Assembly: GCF_029023725.1 (NCBI RefSeq)
Contig: NZ_CP119075.1
Span: 3,591,501-3,655,500 of the forward strand
DNA from: Synoicihabitans lomoniglobus
Lineage (GTDB): Bacteria; Verrucomicrobiota; Verrucomicrobiia; Opitutales; Opitutaceae
Length of the DNA stretch: 64,000 bases
Direction of reading: 5' to 3'
Below are positions 57,261 through 64,000 of this stretch, piece after piece; within the stretch, counting starts at the first letter, position 1, and each line of letters begins with the position of its first letter. The translations under genes and the position numbers were made by a program. The notes beneath the pieces are model-generated. The model made no database searches and was not told the DNA's origin. It was given only the letters and a program-made list of their open reading frames with translations.

Positions 57261-58586
57261 ATGCCCCCGCCCACCAACAGTCCCCGCGCAGGTTACACGG
57301 TCACCGGAACCGTTAAGAACAAAGCTAATGGCAACGGCGTCCAAGATCTGCACGTTTTGGCCTACAAGCACGAACTGATCGGAGCCGGAAAATTCCTCGG
57401 CATCGCGGTAACGAAAGCTGACGGCGCATTCGCGATCGATTTCGAATCATCCGCTTTTTCCGCTGAGGTGGGGTTGGAGCCTCACGTATATTTTGTGGTC
57501 GAGGACGGTGGTTTCGAACTCCTAAACACCGCATCCAACGCCATCACTATCGCCGAAATATCCACCTCCGGGGTGGATCTGTTGGTTGATCTCACCAACG
57601 ACAAATTACGCCAGCTCATCAACGCCACGCCTGCTCCGGGCTGGGTGGGCGGTTTCGAGGCCGAAAAACCCGCCTTCGCGTATCCGACACCTGACCTCAC
57701 TTCGCTCCCCATGTTGGGTAACTTGGAGAATATCGATAAGCTCCAACGGCAGCAAAAGGTCGTGTGGCCCGAATTCAGTTGGGAGACCAAGCCCGGTCAA
57801 CCCGACCCGCAGCGCTGCTATCAGATGTTCGCCCCGGACATTTCGAGGTTGGGTTATACCGATGCAGGACGGGTTTACTCCATCATTTGCCCGCAGCAAG
57901 GGGCCTGCTCTCCTCTACTCGGAAGTATCAATGTCGAAGTGACCGTTACCGGCAACCGGGGATGGGCCAATGAGACGACCCGGTCACTGGCCGCGGACAT
58001 GACGGTGGAAGGACGGATCTGGTTCAGCCCCAGTGCCCAAAAAAAGGATACGGTGGTGATGTTGGCGAATCACTTCCATCAACAAGGGCTCCCTTTCCCC
58101 ACCTGCAAAGCCAACGCGATCAGGATCAGCACCTACCATCCCGGAAACCCTGACCAACCCATTTTTCCCCTGCGTAAAGGTTCCAGCACTGATTTTCCCA
58201 TTCCTGATTTTGCCCAACATAACGGGATTTCTTGGTCGCTGGGTCACCTCGGGGTAACCATCGGGCCCCTCGTAAAAACAGGCTCGGTGATCGTCGACGA
58301 CTTCAATCAGATGTTACTGGACGTTTTCAACATAGCCTCGGGAAACATGCTGAAGGACGGTAATACTCTGACGTGGAATGTGTGGTTTACGGCCCCGGAA
58401 ACCGTGGACCAGACCGAATGGGCCGAACATGCCCAAAAGTGGCGACACTCGATCGATACCGATCACGGCAGCCCGGATGGACCGGGAACCCATGCCCGAT
58501 ATTTCGATGGCACGCGTTACAATTTTTTAAAAGAGGATCACGAACACGAAATGCAAAAGGTCCTCTCGTTCATACAGACGCTGTAG
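57261..58586 (+). CDS. Orphan protein of unknown function with carboxypeptidase-regulatory-like N-terminus
   Basis: 441 residues, no signal peptide, not recognised. The N-terminal 80 residues (GYTVTGTVKNKANGNGVQDL, LGIAVTKADGAFAIDFESS) look like a transthyretin/carboxypeptidase-regulatory beta-sandwich. The rest (FAPDISRLGYTDAGRVYSII, GWANETTRSLAADMTVEGRI, HEHEMQKVLSFIQTL) matches no family I can name and contains several His and Asp residues. The coding sequence is less GC-rich than the pur genes by eye. The TAG stop lies inside the GTAGGG start of an inverted repeat. The gene is bracketed by copies of the PurL tail, which suggests acquisition as an insert. Confidence 0.75.
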   Translation: MPPPTNSPRAGYTVTGTVKNKANGNGVQDLHVLAYKHELIGAGKFLGIAVTKADGAFAIDFESSAFSAEVGLEPHVYFVVEDGGFELLNTASNAITIAEISTSGVDLLVDLTNDKLRQLINATPAPGWVGGFEAEKPAFAYPTPDLTSLPMLGNLENIDKLQRQQKVVWPEFSWETKPGQPDPQRCYQMFAPDISRLGYTDAGRVYSIICPQQGACSPLLGSINVEVTVTGNRGWANETTRSLAADMTVEGRIWFSPSAQKKDTVVMLANHFHQQGLPFPTCKANAIRISTYHPGNPDQPIFPLRKGSSTDFPIPDFAQHNGISWSLGHLGVTIGPLVKTGSVIVDDFNQMLLDVFNIASGNMLKDGNTLTWNVWFTAPETVDQTEWAEHAQKWRHSIDTDHGSPDGPGTHARYFDGTRYNFLKEDHEHEMQKVLSFIQTL

Positions 58587-58656
58587 GGTGGGTTTGGTGA
58601 ACCCGTGGCAGATTTTTCCACACCTGCGGCGAAGGTCACGCCGGGTTCACCGACCG
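58583..58656. repeat. Imperfect class A inverted repeat after the orphan gene
   Basis: It starts with GTAGGG at the orphan gene's stop codon. The arms contain GGTGAACCC (58596-58604) and its exact reverse complement GGGTTCACC (58643-58651), with flanking partial pairing. There is no CCCTAC right border, so this is a degenerate member. Confidence 0.5.
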
Positions 58657-58720
58657 CTTCCGCAACCTCTGCAAGAGCTGGGGCTCCGCCGACTCGCCGG
58701 AAGATTCCCCCCTCAATTAA
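58655..58720 (+). pseudogene. Possible degenerate third copy of the PurL C-terminal tail
   Basis: Translates as RFRNLCKSWGSADSPEDSPL, then N and a stop. Aligned with PurL's [20 protein letters not shown], about 10 of 21 positions are identical, including Cys, Ser-Trp and Pro-Glu-Asp-Ser-Pro. It ends early at TAA 58718-58720. No start or upstream PurL sequence is present. The likeness is short, so chance cannot be excluded. Confidence 0.45.
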
Positions 58721-59095
58721 ATCGTTCAGAAACGACCGCAACGAAGCGGACTGAATCGGTCGACAGACAATCGTCCGGTGTCCCTTGACCCCACGCAAAC
58801 GTTGCGCAGTATTGGCTTCCTTCAGCCATGACGAAATCCGGACAAATCCATGCGAGTGTGATCGCGAGCAAAGAGCTCGTGGTCTTCCCCATTGGGCCCG
58901 GAGCGCTGGCGGGATAACGGCAAGATTCATCCGCCGTTTCCGAGCCCTCCGGGAACCTTCACTTCATCCTCGCGCCCCAACCGGCGCTTTTTTTGTGCGC
59001 GTCGCCCGACCATGAACACCGCGCTGATACGGGCGAGCGCTTGGATTCCTGCTACCTGCGCGCGGCTATCCTTTCCTCTCAATTCCTTTCATACC
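58721..59095. other. Intergenic region with an unassigned terminator
   Basis: 375 bp upstream of the Rnk-like gene. There is no convincing gene on either strand. A rho-independent terminator near its end (58972-58994) has no obvious gene to serve, so an untranslated transcript or leader RNA is possible. Confidence 0.45.
58972..58994 (+). terminator. Rho-independent terminator without an assigned gene
   Basis: Stem GCGCC-CCAACC-GGCGC followed by seven T residues on the plus strand. The nearest upstream plus-strand gene ends about 385 bp earlier, so either its long 3' UTR, a small RNA or an attenuator ahead of the Rnk-like gene ends here. Confidence 0.75.
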
Positions 59096-59545
59096 ATGTC
59101 TTCCCCCGATTCCATTACCCTGTCCACCACCGACCACGCGTCTCTTTTGATGCGTCTCAATCTCCTCCAAACCACCGGCAATAAGCACCACACGCGTGCC
59201 CAACGTCTGCGTGAAGAACTCAAGCATGCGTTCGTGCTGCCGCCGAACATGATACCCTCCACCGTCGTGCGTGTCGGCTCAACCTTCACGGTGCGCGATC
59301 TTCACACCGAAGAGCGTGACACGTTCACGCTGGCCTGGCCTGAGGCGGCCGACATTTCAGCAGGTAAACTTTCGGTGCTCACTCCCCTGGGCATGGCGGT
59401 GATCGGAAGCCGCGTGAACGACCGAATTGCATGGGAGATGCCCGGTGGCATTCGCCACTTGTGGCTCGAATCCGTCAGCTACTCCACCTCTCCCCAACCC
59501 GCCGCCGCTGGCTTCGCCAATGGTTCGGTATCCTGGTCAAGATAG
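59096..59545 (+). CDS. Rnk-like / GreA-GreB C-terminal domain protein
   Basis: 149 residues from the ATG at 59096 (MSSPDSITLSTTDHASL); upstream ATGs give a non-conserved leader. Residues about 8-60 form a short helical pair like the Rnk N-terminal region. Residues about 65-140 carry the GreA/GreB C-terminal fold (STVVRVGSTFTVRDLHTEER, ISAGKLSVLTPLGMAVIGS, ITWEMPGG-type end as RIAWEMPGGIRHLW). Rnk proteins bind RNA polymerase in the secondary channel region and were first named as regulators of nucleoside diphosphate kinase. A terminator lies about 100 bp upstream. Confidence 0.82.
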   Translation: MSSPDSITLSTTDHASLLMRLNLLQTTGNKHHTRAQRLREELKHAFVLPPNMIPSTVVRVGSTFTVRDLHTEERDTFTLAWPEAADISAGKLSVLTPLGMAVIGSRVNDRIAWEMPGGIRHLWLESVSYSTSPQPAAAGFANGSVSWSR

Positions 59546-59607
59546 CTTGACGCCGCCGCACCGTATCCCGGTGCGGTTCCCAAGATTCGCCCGCAGGTAA
59601 GCCGTGC

Positions 59608-60012
59608 TCACTTGCGGGCGGTCCCGACGATTTCGCGCAATCGTTGGCCGATGGAGTCCGCGATGACGATCAGTTCACCGGCTTCGCGTTCCGGTAAATG
59701 GGCCCGACAGTGGCGGTGCCAGAGATCCAGCCACGCTTCAAAGTGTCGCTCCTCCAAGCCGAGCGCCATGTGCTTCCACGGCATCGGTCCTTGGTAACGC
59801 GCCGGACCACCGGTCGCGCCGGACCAAAAATCGGCAATCTTCTCCAGATGGGCCGACCAGTCTGAAATTTGCGCGGCGAAAATCGGGCCGATTTCGTTCT
59901 GCTGCCGCACGTCGGCATTAAAATGACGCAGTAAGAATTCGATCCGATCGCGCCCCCCGATACGAATGAACAACGAGCTCGGCGACGACGGAGGAGGCGT
60001 GGGATCGATCAT
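59608..60012 (-). CDS. Group III-type truncated haemoglobin
   Basis: 134 residues from the ATG at 60012; a longer frame starts 21 codons upstream without conservation. The globin is recognised from LFIRIGGRDRIEFLLRHF, the DWSAHLEKIADFWSG block, ARYQGPMPWKH and EERHFEAWLDLWH, in which H90 is the expected proximal haem ligand. Truncated haemoglobins of this group bind oxygen or nitric oxide and are linked to nitrosative or peroxide stress. It is convergent with the Rnk-like gene and 190 bp from the first hydrolase gene, on the opposite strand. Confidence 0.85.
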   Translation of the reverse strand: MIDPTPPPSSPSSLFIRIGGRDRIEFLLRHFNADVRQQNEIGPIFAAQISDWSAHLEKIADFWSGATGGPARYQGPMPWKHMALGLEERHFEAWLDLWHRHCRAHLPEREAGELIVIADSIGQRLREIVGTARK

Positions 60013-60202
60013 GGGACTACGGAAAAGCTTAAGCAGGACGCGGATCGTTTCAACCCCACCAATTCCACGATCCACCGTGCCGCCGCTCTCGTCCCACTCA
60101 TTCGATTGGCTGGAGTCATCAGAGCATAACGGTTAGCTCGCCGTCGCCCTGACAAGCGGCGCGGGCTGCTCCAACTTGGGCAAACCTCACCCCTACCCCA
60201 TT

Positions 60203-60991
60203 ATGCCCCAATTTCCCCGCGCTTTGCTTTGTCTGTGCTTCGTCGTGTTCGCCTCCGCCTTCGCGCGCGCCGACCACCACGACGCCAACCAGAAAAATAC
60301 CTACGTCATTGTCCACGGCGCCACCGCCGGGGCCTACGAATGGAAGGAAACCGGCCGCTACCTCGAACAGGCAGGGCACACCGTCTACCGCGTTACGCTC
60401 ACCGCGTTGGGCGAGCGCTCTCATCTGAGCGCCGTCGGGGTCAATCTCACGACGCACATCAACGACGTAGTGAACACCATCCGCTTCGAAGACCTCCACG
60501 ACGTCATTCTCACCGGGCACAGCTACGGCGGTCGGGTGATCACGGGGGTGATAAATGAGATCCCCGAACGCATCAAACACGTCATGTATTTCGACGCCTC
60601 CGTGCCGCAGAACGGCGAGAGTTCCTGGTCCCACCGACCGCCGCCCGCCGATCTTCTCGTCAAAGACGGCCGCCGCATTCCTTCCTGGCTGAACGAGAAT
60701 CCGACGACTTACCCGCACAATGTCGGACACCCGTTCGGCACCTCCGTGGAGCCCGTGACCTACGACAATCCCGCGGCGTTTGAACTCAACGTCACCTACG
60801 TGCCCTTCATCGCGACGGGCACGGATCCAGACGAGCGTGCCGCCCGCGACCGCAATTGGCAGAACGCCGTAGCGCGCGGTTGGACGGTGCGCACGTTTCC
60901 GGGCAGCCACACCGCCATGCTCGAAAATCCGCAGGACCTCGCGGTCCTCATGCAGGCCGCGGTGAACGATACCAACACGCCGACTCCCTGA
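60203..60991 (+). CDS. Exported alpha/beta hydrolase (first of a tandem pair)
   Basis: 262 residues from the ATG at 60203, with a signal peptide (ALLCLCFVVFASAFARA). Alpha/beta hydrolase features: oxyanion region YVIVHGATAGAYEWKE, nucleophile elbow GHSYGG (Ser107), and the late His in FPGSHTAMLENP; the acid is probably the Asp in the loop before it. The architecture resembles plant methylesterase/salicylic-acid-binding-protein-like esterases, here secreted. The next gene is a close paralogue with 28 bp between them, so the two arose by tandem duplication. Confidence 0.85.
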   Translation: MPQFPRALLCLCFVVFASAFARADHHDANQKNTYVIVHGATAGAYEWKETGRYLEQAGHTVYRVTLTALGERSHLSAVGVNLTTHINDVVNTIRFEDLHDVILTGHSYGGRVITGVINEIPERIKHVMYFDASVPQNGESSWSHRPPPADLLVKDGRRIPSWLNENPTTYPHNVGHPFGTSVEPVTYDNPAAFELNVTYVPFIATGTDPDERAARDRNWQNAVARGWTVRTFPGSHTAMLENPQDLAVLMQAAVNDTNTPTP

Positions 60992-61019
60992 CAGCCCGCC
61001 AACCCTTCCCCACTCCACC

Positions 61020-61820
61020 ATGAAATCCCTCCCCCGCGCCTTCGTTATTCTGCTCACCGTCTGCCTGACGGCCGCGATCTCCCGTGCCGACCATCACACG
61101 TCGGATGAAAAACTTACCTTCGTTCTCGTGCACGGTGCCACCGCCGGTGGCTACGAATGGAAGGAAACCGGCAAGTATCTCCAGCAAGCCGGCCACACCG
61201 TCTACCGCGTCACGCTCACCGCGTTGGGCGAGCGCTCTCATCTCAGTGCCGAAGGCGTGAACCTCACCACCCACATCAACGACGTGGTGAACACCATCCT
61301 CTTCGAAGACCTGCACGACGTCATCCTCACTGGCCACAGCTACGGCGGCATGGTGATCACCGGCGTCATGGACCGTATCCCGGAACGCATTAGCCACGTT
61401 TACTACTTCGACGCCGCCGTGCCTGCGGACGGCCAATCCATCCGCGATTCCTTTGGCAATCGCGGCGGTGATCGCCCCGAGCCCAAGGTCGAAAACGGCC
61501 GCATGGTGATGGACTGGTTGCCCAAGAATCCCACCTCCTGGCCCCACAACACCGGCCATCCCATTGGCACCCTCACGGAGCCCGTTTCCTACAAAAACCC
61601 CGCCGCCCTTGCCCTCAATGTCACCTACGTGCCGTTTGTGAAGGACGCCGAAGCCGAGAAAACGCGCTCCGAAAGCGACGCCGGCTGGCAACGCGCCAAA
61701 GCCCGCGGGTGGACCATCCGTCCCTACCCGGGCAGCCACACCGCGATGCTCGAAACCCCCAAGGGACTCGCAGAGCTGATTCTCGCGAGCGTGAACGACA
61801 CCAATACACCGACGCCTTAA
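61020..61820 (+). CDS. Exported alpha/beta hydrolase (second of a tandem pair)
   Basis: 266 residues with a signal peptide (VILLTVCLTAAISRA). It is colinear with the preceding hydrolase: FVLVHGATAGGYEWKE, GHSYGG with Ser107, and YPGSHTAMLETP; the stretch from HTVYRVTLTALGERSHLSA through to HINDVVNT is nearly identical. Differences cluster in the lid region (about 130-180: SIRDSFGNRGGDRPEPK here, SSWSHRPPPADLLVK in the first), suggesting altered substrate choice. Probably cotranscribed with the first gene. The following 247 bp up to the minus-strand small genes hold nothing I recognise. Confidence 0.85.
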   Translation: MKSLPRAFVILLTVCLTAAISRADHHTSDEKLTFVLVHGATAGGYEWKETGKYLQQAGHTVYRVTLTALGERSHLSAEGVNLTTHINDVVNTILFEDLHDVILTGHSYGGMVITGVMDRIPERISHVYYFDAAVPADGQSIRDSFGNRGGDRPEPKVENGRMVMDWLPKNPTSWPHNTGHPIGTLTEPVSYKNPAALALNVTYVPFVKDAEAEKTRSESDAGWQRAKARGWTIRPYPGSHTAMLETPKGLAELILASVNDTNTPTP

Positions 61821-62067
61821 CCCGCCGTAACTCGACCCGAATTACGCAGCGTGGTCGGAAGTATTTTGCCACCCGCGATCCTCGGCTGACCACCATATTG
61901 CTCGGAGGGACCGGTTCCACCCGGTCTGCGTTGCCCCACCGGCACCGCTCTGAGCGACACCCAAAAACGACAGGGCAGTCGTCCCTCCGGGTCCCCGAAT
62001 GTTCGTAATGCGAACATTCTCAGAACGGCTTCGGCGGGGCTCGACCGGGCCAGGCCTGCTCGTTGTG

Positions 62068-62364
62068 CTACGACTCCTTGGTGCGCGCGCTGCGCTTCAA
62101 GGCGACGGCTTCGATTTCCACAAACACCTTGGGAGCACCAGTGGCGGCGATGGTGTCGATCGTGTTGGCCATGTCCTTGAACGGCATGGCGGTCGCACTC
62201 TCCTCGTCGGCCCCCACGCGGCAGTTCAAATCCCAGCGAAAATAGCCTTCGGGCACGTCTTTCTTGCGTTCGCGTTTGGCGTATTTGTTGAGCTCGTGAC
62301 GGATCTTGTCACGCACGCGGGCGTCTTCTTTGCCGGGCGCGGTGAGGGAAAAGGATTTCTTCAT
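62068..62364 (-). CDS. DUF6172-like small conserved protein
   Basis: 98 residues. The pattern MKKSFSLTAPGKEDARV, IRHELNKYAKRERKKDVPEG, WDLNCRVGADEESA and a C-terminal VEIEAVALKR matches, from memory, the small family annotated as DUF6172. It is highly charged and soluble; the function is unknown. It lies 15 bp downstream of another small minus-strand gene and is probably cotranscribed with it. Confidence 0.7.
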   Translation of the reverse strand: MKKSFSLTAPGKEDARVRDKIRHELNKYAKRERKKDVPEGYFRWDLNCRVGADEESATAMPFKDMANTIDTIAATGAPKVFVEIEAVALKRSARTKES

Positions 62365-62379
62365 GGATGAGGCGCAGCG

Positions 62380-62586
62380 TTACGCGTCAGCGGCAGGATT
62401 CAATGGCAATAGCTCGGCCAGACGCGCCGCCACCGTGCTGGCCACATCGGCTGCCTCGTATTGCGCGCGCTGATCGAGATCGAAGGCGAGTTCGATTAAA
62501 TCATCCCGTAGTGCCGCCACGACTTCAGCCGGCGGGACCAGCGATGCAGTCCTCGTTTGATCGCAAATGGAATCGGTCGCAGTCAC
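62380..62586 (-). CDS. Small hypothetical protein
   Basis: 68 residues, GTG start. Not recognised. It is mostly helical and acidic (EVVAALRDDLIELAFDLDQR, DVASTVAARLAEL). It is supported only by its position directly upstream of the DUF6172-like gene on the same strand and by a plausible amphipathic helix; it could be spurious. Confidence 0.45.
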   Translation of the reverse strand: MTATDSICDQTRTASLVPPAEVVAALRDDLIELAFDLDQRAQYEAADVASTVAARLAELLPLNPAADA

Positions 62587-62641
62587 GTTCGCACTCTACC
62601 ACCTCGGTTAACCGGCGGGCTTGATCATCCGTGCGATTTTT

Positions 62642-63010
62642 TCACGCCCGTGCCGCCACGATCGTCTTGAATCCACCGTAACTCATACGCTTGGGATCGC
62701 AGGGCATTTCGCCCTGCTCACACATGCTTTGAATGCGCGGATCCGCCATCACCTTGGCATTGATCTTATTCCGCTGCGCTTTTGACCGGTAGGTGATCCA
62801 CGCAAAGACGATCAATTCGTCTGACTTGAGTTTGGTCAGTTTCTCAAACGGCGTGCCGCATTTGACACTGAGGTCTTCACTCACGCATTCGCGGTAGTCG
62901 AGCGCACCGTATTCCATCCAAACCTGACAGGCTTGGCGGGCCATTTTGCGGTAAGCGGCCAACTTGGCCGCCGGCACCACGATCACAAATCCATCAACGT
63001 ATTCGGACAT
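62642..63010 (-). CDS. DUF1428 family protein
   Basis: 122 residues from the ATG at 63010 (MSEYVDGFVIVVPAAKLAAY). The blocks VWMEYGALDYRECVSED, DELIVFAWITYRSKAQRNKI and the end RMSYGGFKTIV are typical of DUF1428, a dimeric alpha-beta barrel family related to YciI-like proteins. The function is unknown. It starts 4 bp after the stop of the DoxX-like gene, so the two are cotranscribed. Confidence 0.87.
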   Translation of the reverse strand: MSEYVDGFVIVVPAAKLAAYRKMARQACQVWMEYGALDYRECVSEDLSVKCGTPFEKLTKLKSDELIVFAWITYRSKAQRNKINAKVMADPRIQSMCEQGEMPCDPKRMSYGGFKTIVAARA

Positions 63011-63014
63011 AAGT

Positions 63015-63455
63015 TCAGCTTTCTTTGATAGCAGAATAACGGGCCACGAACAGCGGTCGGTAAGCCGCGCGATAGGTCCAGGCGAGATACAACAGCATTG
63101 CCACAAAAACCAAAGCGTTGGGCAGTCCGGTGCGTTCGAGGGCAAGGTGAAATGCCACCGAGTTGACGAAGAAAGGCGCCAGTAAAACGAGCGCCAGCGG
63201 CACGAACCGATTCGCCAGCAGGAGCAGCCCCGGAACCAACAACGTCGCCCCGATCATCGGCATCATGTAACCCGACTCCATCAATGCCACGGAGAACGCC
63301 ATGGCTTCGTCAGACAGGACCAAGTCCGGTGGTGGTTGGATGAAATTCAAAAATCCATTCAGACCAAAAATTGTGCAGCCGAGGCCGAACAAAATGCGCA
63401 CCACGTGAGTAAACACGCGACGCCATGGGGGGAGGGAAGAAATGTCAGCAGTCAT
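63015..63455 (-). CDS. DoxX-like integral membrane protein
   Basis: 146 residues from the ATG at 63455 (MTADISSLPPWRRVFTH). Four hydrophobic helices are visible (ILFGLGCTIFGLNGFLNFI, MMPMIGATLLVPGLLLLANR, LALVLLAPFFVNSVAFHLAL, NALVFVAMLLYLAWTYRAAY), the layout of small DoxX/DoxD-like proteins. It sits between an SRPBCC gene and a DUF1428 gene on one strand, a gene set often found together. The biochemical role is unknown. Confidence 0.75.
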   Translation of the reverse strand: MTADISSLPPWRRVFTHVVRILFGLGCTIFGLNGFLNFIQPPPDLVLSDEAMAFSVALMESGYMMPMIGATLLVPGLLLLANRFVPLALVLLAPFFVNSVAFHLALERTGLPNALVFVAMLLYLAWTYRAAYRPLFVARYSAIKES

Positions 63456-63502
63456 GAGTTGAAGAACGGGGTTGAGGTTGAGATTCGGGGATGAGGCGGC
63501 GG

Positions 63503-63979
63503 TCAGGCAGTGTCGGCGCTCTGCTTGAGCTCGTCGGCCACGACTTCGATGAGTTGATCGGCGACCGCGCCCCACCCGGGGTGAAAACCCATCGCAACGT
63601 GCTCCGCGCATTTCGCGGCACTCCAGTGACGGGAACAGGCGCGGTAGGAGGTGCGGCCTCCCGGCAGCGGCGAGAGCTCAAATATGCCGGTCATAAAGGG
63701 CTGGGCGGTGGGTCGCCAGCCGTGCTGATAGGCATCGGTAAACACGATGCGTTCATTTTCCGTCACTTCGAGAAATACGCCTTCGATGTCGTGTTCCTCG
63801 CCATCGGGTCCCCGCATGACCATGTGGCTGCGACCGCCCGCGCGCAGCTCCCATTCCACCACCGGCGTGGTCCACGGGCGCGGACACCACCACTCGCCTG
63901 TGCGGGTCGTCATCACCCGATACACAACTTCCGGCGGTGCCTCGATTTCGCGCAGCACGACGAGTTCACGACTCGTCAT
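63503..63979 (-). CDS. SRPBCC (AHSA1/START-like) domain protein
   Basis: 158 residues from the ATG at 63979; a GTG three codons upstream is also possible. The AHSA1 pattern is clear: ELVVLREIEAPPEVVYRVMT, TGEWWCPRPWTTPVVEWELR, GGRSHMVMRGPDG, HDIEGVFLEVTENERIVFTD and the C-terminal GFHPGWGAVADQLIEVVADE. The helix-grip fold binds hydrophobic ligands. It is the first gene of a probable three-gene unit with the DoxX-like and DUF1428 genes; the region upstream is cut by the window edge. Confidence 0.87.
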   Translation of the reverse strand: MTSRELVVLREIEAPPEVVYRVMTTRTGEWWCPRPWTTPVVEWELRAGGRSHMVMRGPDGEEHDIEGVFLEVTENERIVFTDAYQHGWRPTAQPFMTGIFELSPLPGGRTSYRACSRHWSAAKCAEHVAMGFHPGWGAVADQLIEVVADELKQSADTA

Positions 63980-64000
63980 CGAATCCACCGGGTTGTCGCG

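Overview
The window is a chromosomal stretch of a high-GC Gram-negative bacterium, most likely Verrucomicrobiota close to Opitutaceae. This rests on inference from content: outer-membrane biology (two-partner-type haemagglutinin domain, TonB-dependent receptor, Tat-exported PhoD), a huge beta-propeller hybrid sensor kinase, a secreted Ig-like protein with the 'LSVRT...GFV...RA(I/V)GP' module familiar from Opitutaceae, and many intergenic palindromes. No rRNA, tRNA, CRISPR array, transposase or integrase was recognised.

Layout. 1-6840: a partial secreted haemagglutinin-domain protein facing a propeller hybrid histidine kinase, its translationally coupled response regulator and a DUF3500 protein. 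6951-18616 (minus strand): a 2,219-residue Sel1/coiled-coil/LysM envelope protein, an ATP-grasp-like protein, prfB with an intact +1 programmed frameshift, and the GDP-L-fucose genes gmd and fcl. 18705-24636: a DHFR-like reductase, a small membrane protein, cysH, valS and a mono-haem secreted cytochrome. 24928-35819: glnD, a GAF histidine kinase, and a TonB receptor-phoD-glpQ operon that looks like organic-phosphate scavenging. 35804-43238: a secreted Ig-like protein, an HNH nuclease, two divergent DEAD-box-family helicases and two divergent cupins. 43413-49150: an M16 peptidase and a divergent TPR histidine kinase/NarL-type regulator pair. 49160-56596: purine genes purM and purF (minus) divergent from purL (plus). 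57261-61820: an orphan 441-residue protein, an Rnk-like regulator, a truncated haemoglobin and two tandem alpha/beta hydrolases. 62068-63979 (minus): small conserved genes (DUF6172-like, DUF1428, DoxX-like, SRPBCC).

The most unusual locus is purL. Its reading frame carries three stretches of palindromic or low-complexity DNA that look like in-frame repeat insertions. One is exactly 63 bp and has the same architecture as palindromic repeats lying between genes elsewhere in the window, a situation comparable to Rickettsia palindromic elements. Directly after purL, the last 99 bp of the gene recur 211 bp downstream, and all four sense differences fall at third codon positions. A weaker third copy of the PurL tail lies just past the orphan gene, so that gene is bracketed by purL-end copies. 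No recombinase is visible.

Two classes of dispersed inverted repeat recur. Class A is GC-rich, bounded by GTAG...CTAC, with short internal hairpins. Class B consists of AT-richer, low-complexity inverted arms whose 'words' differ from site to site. Both lie mostly at stop codons or between genes.
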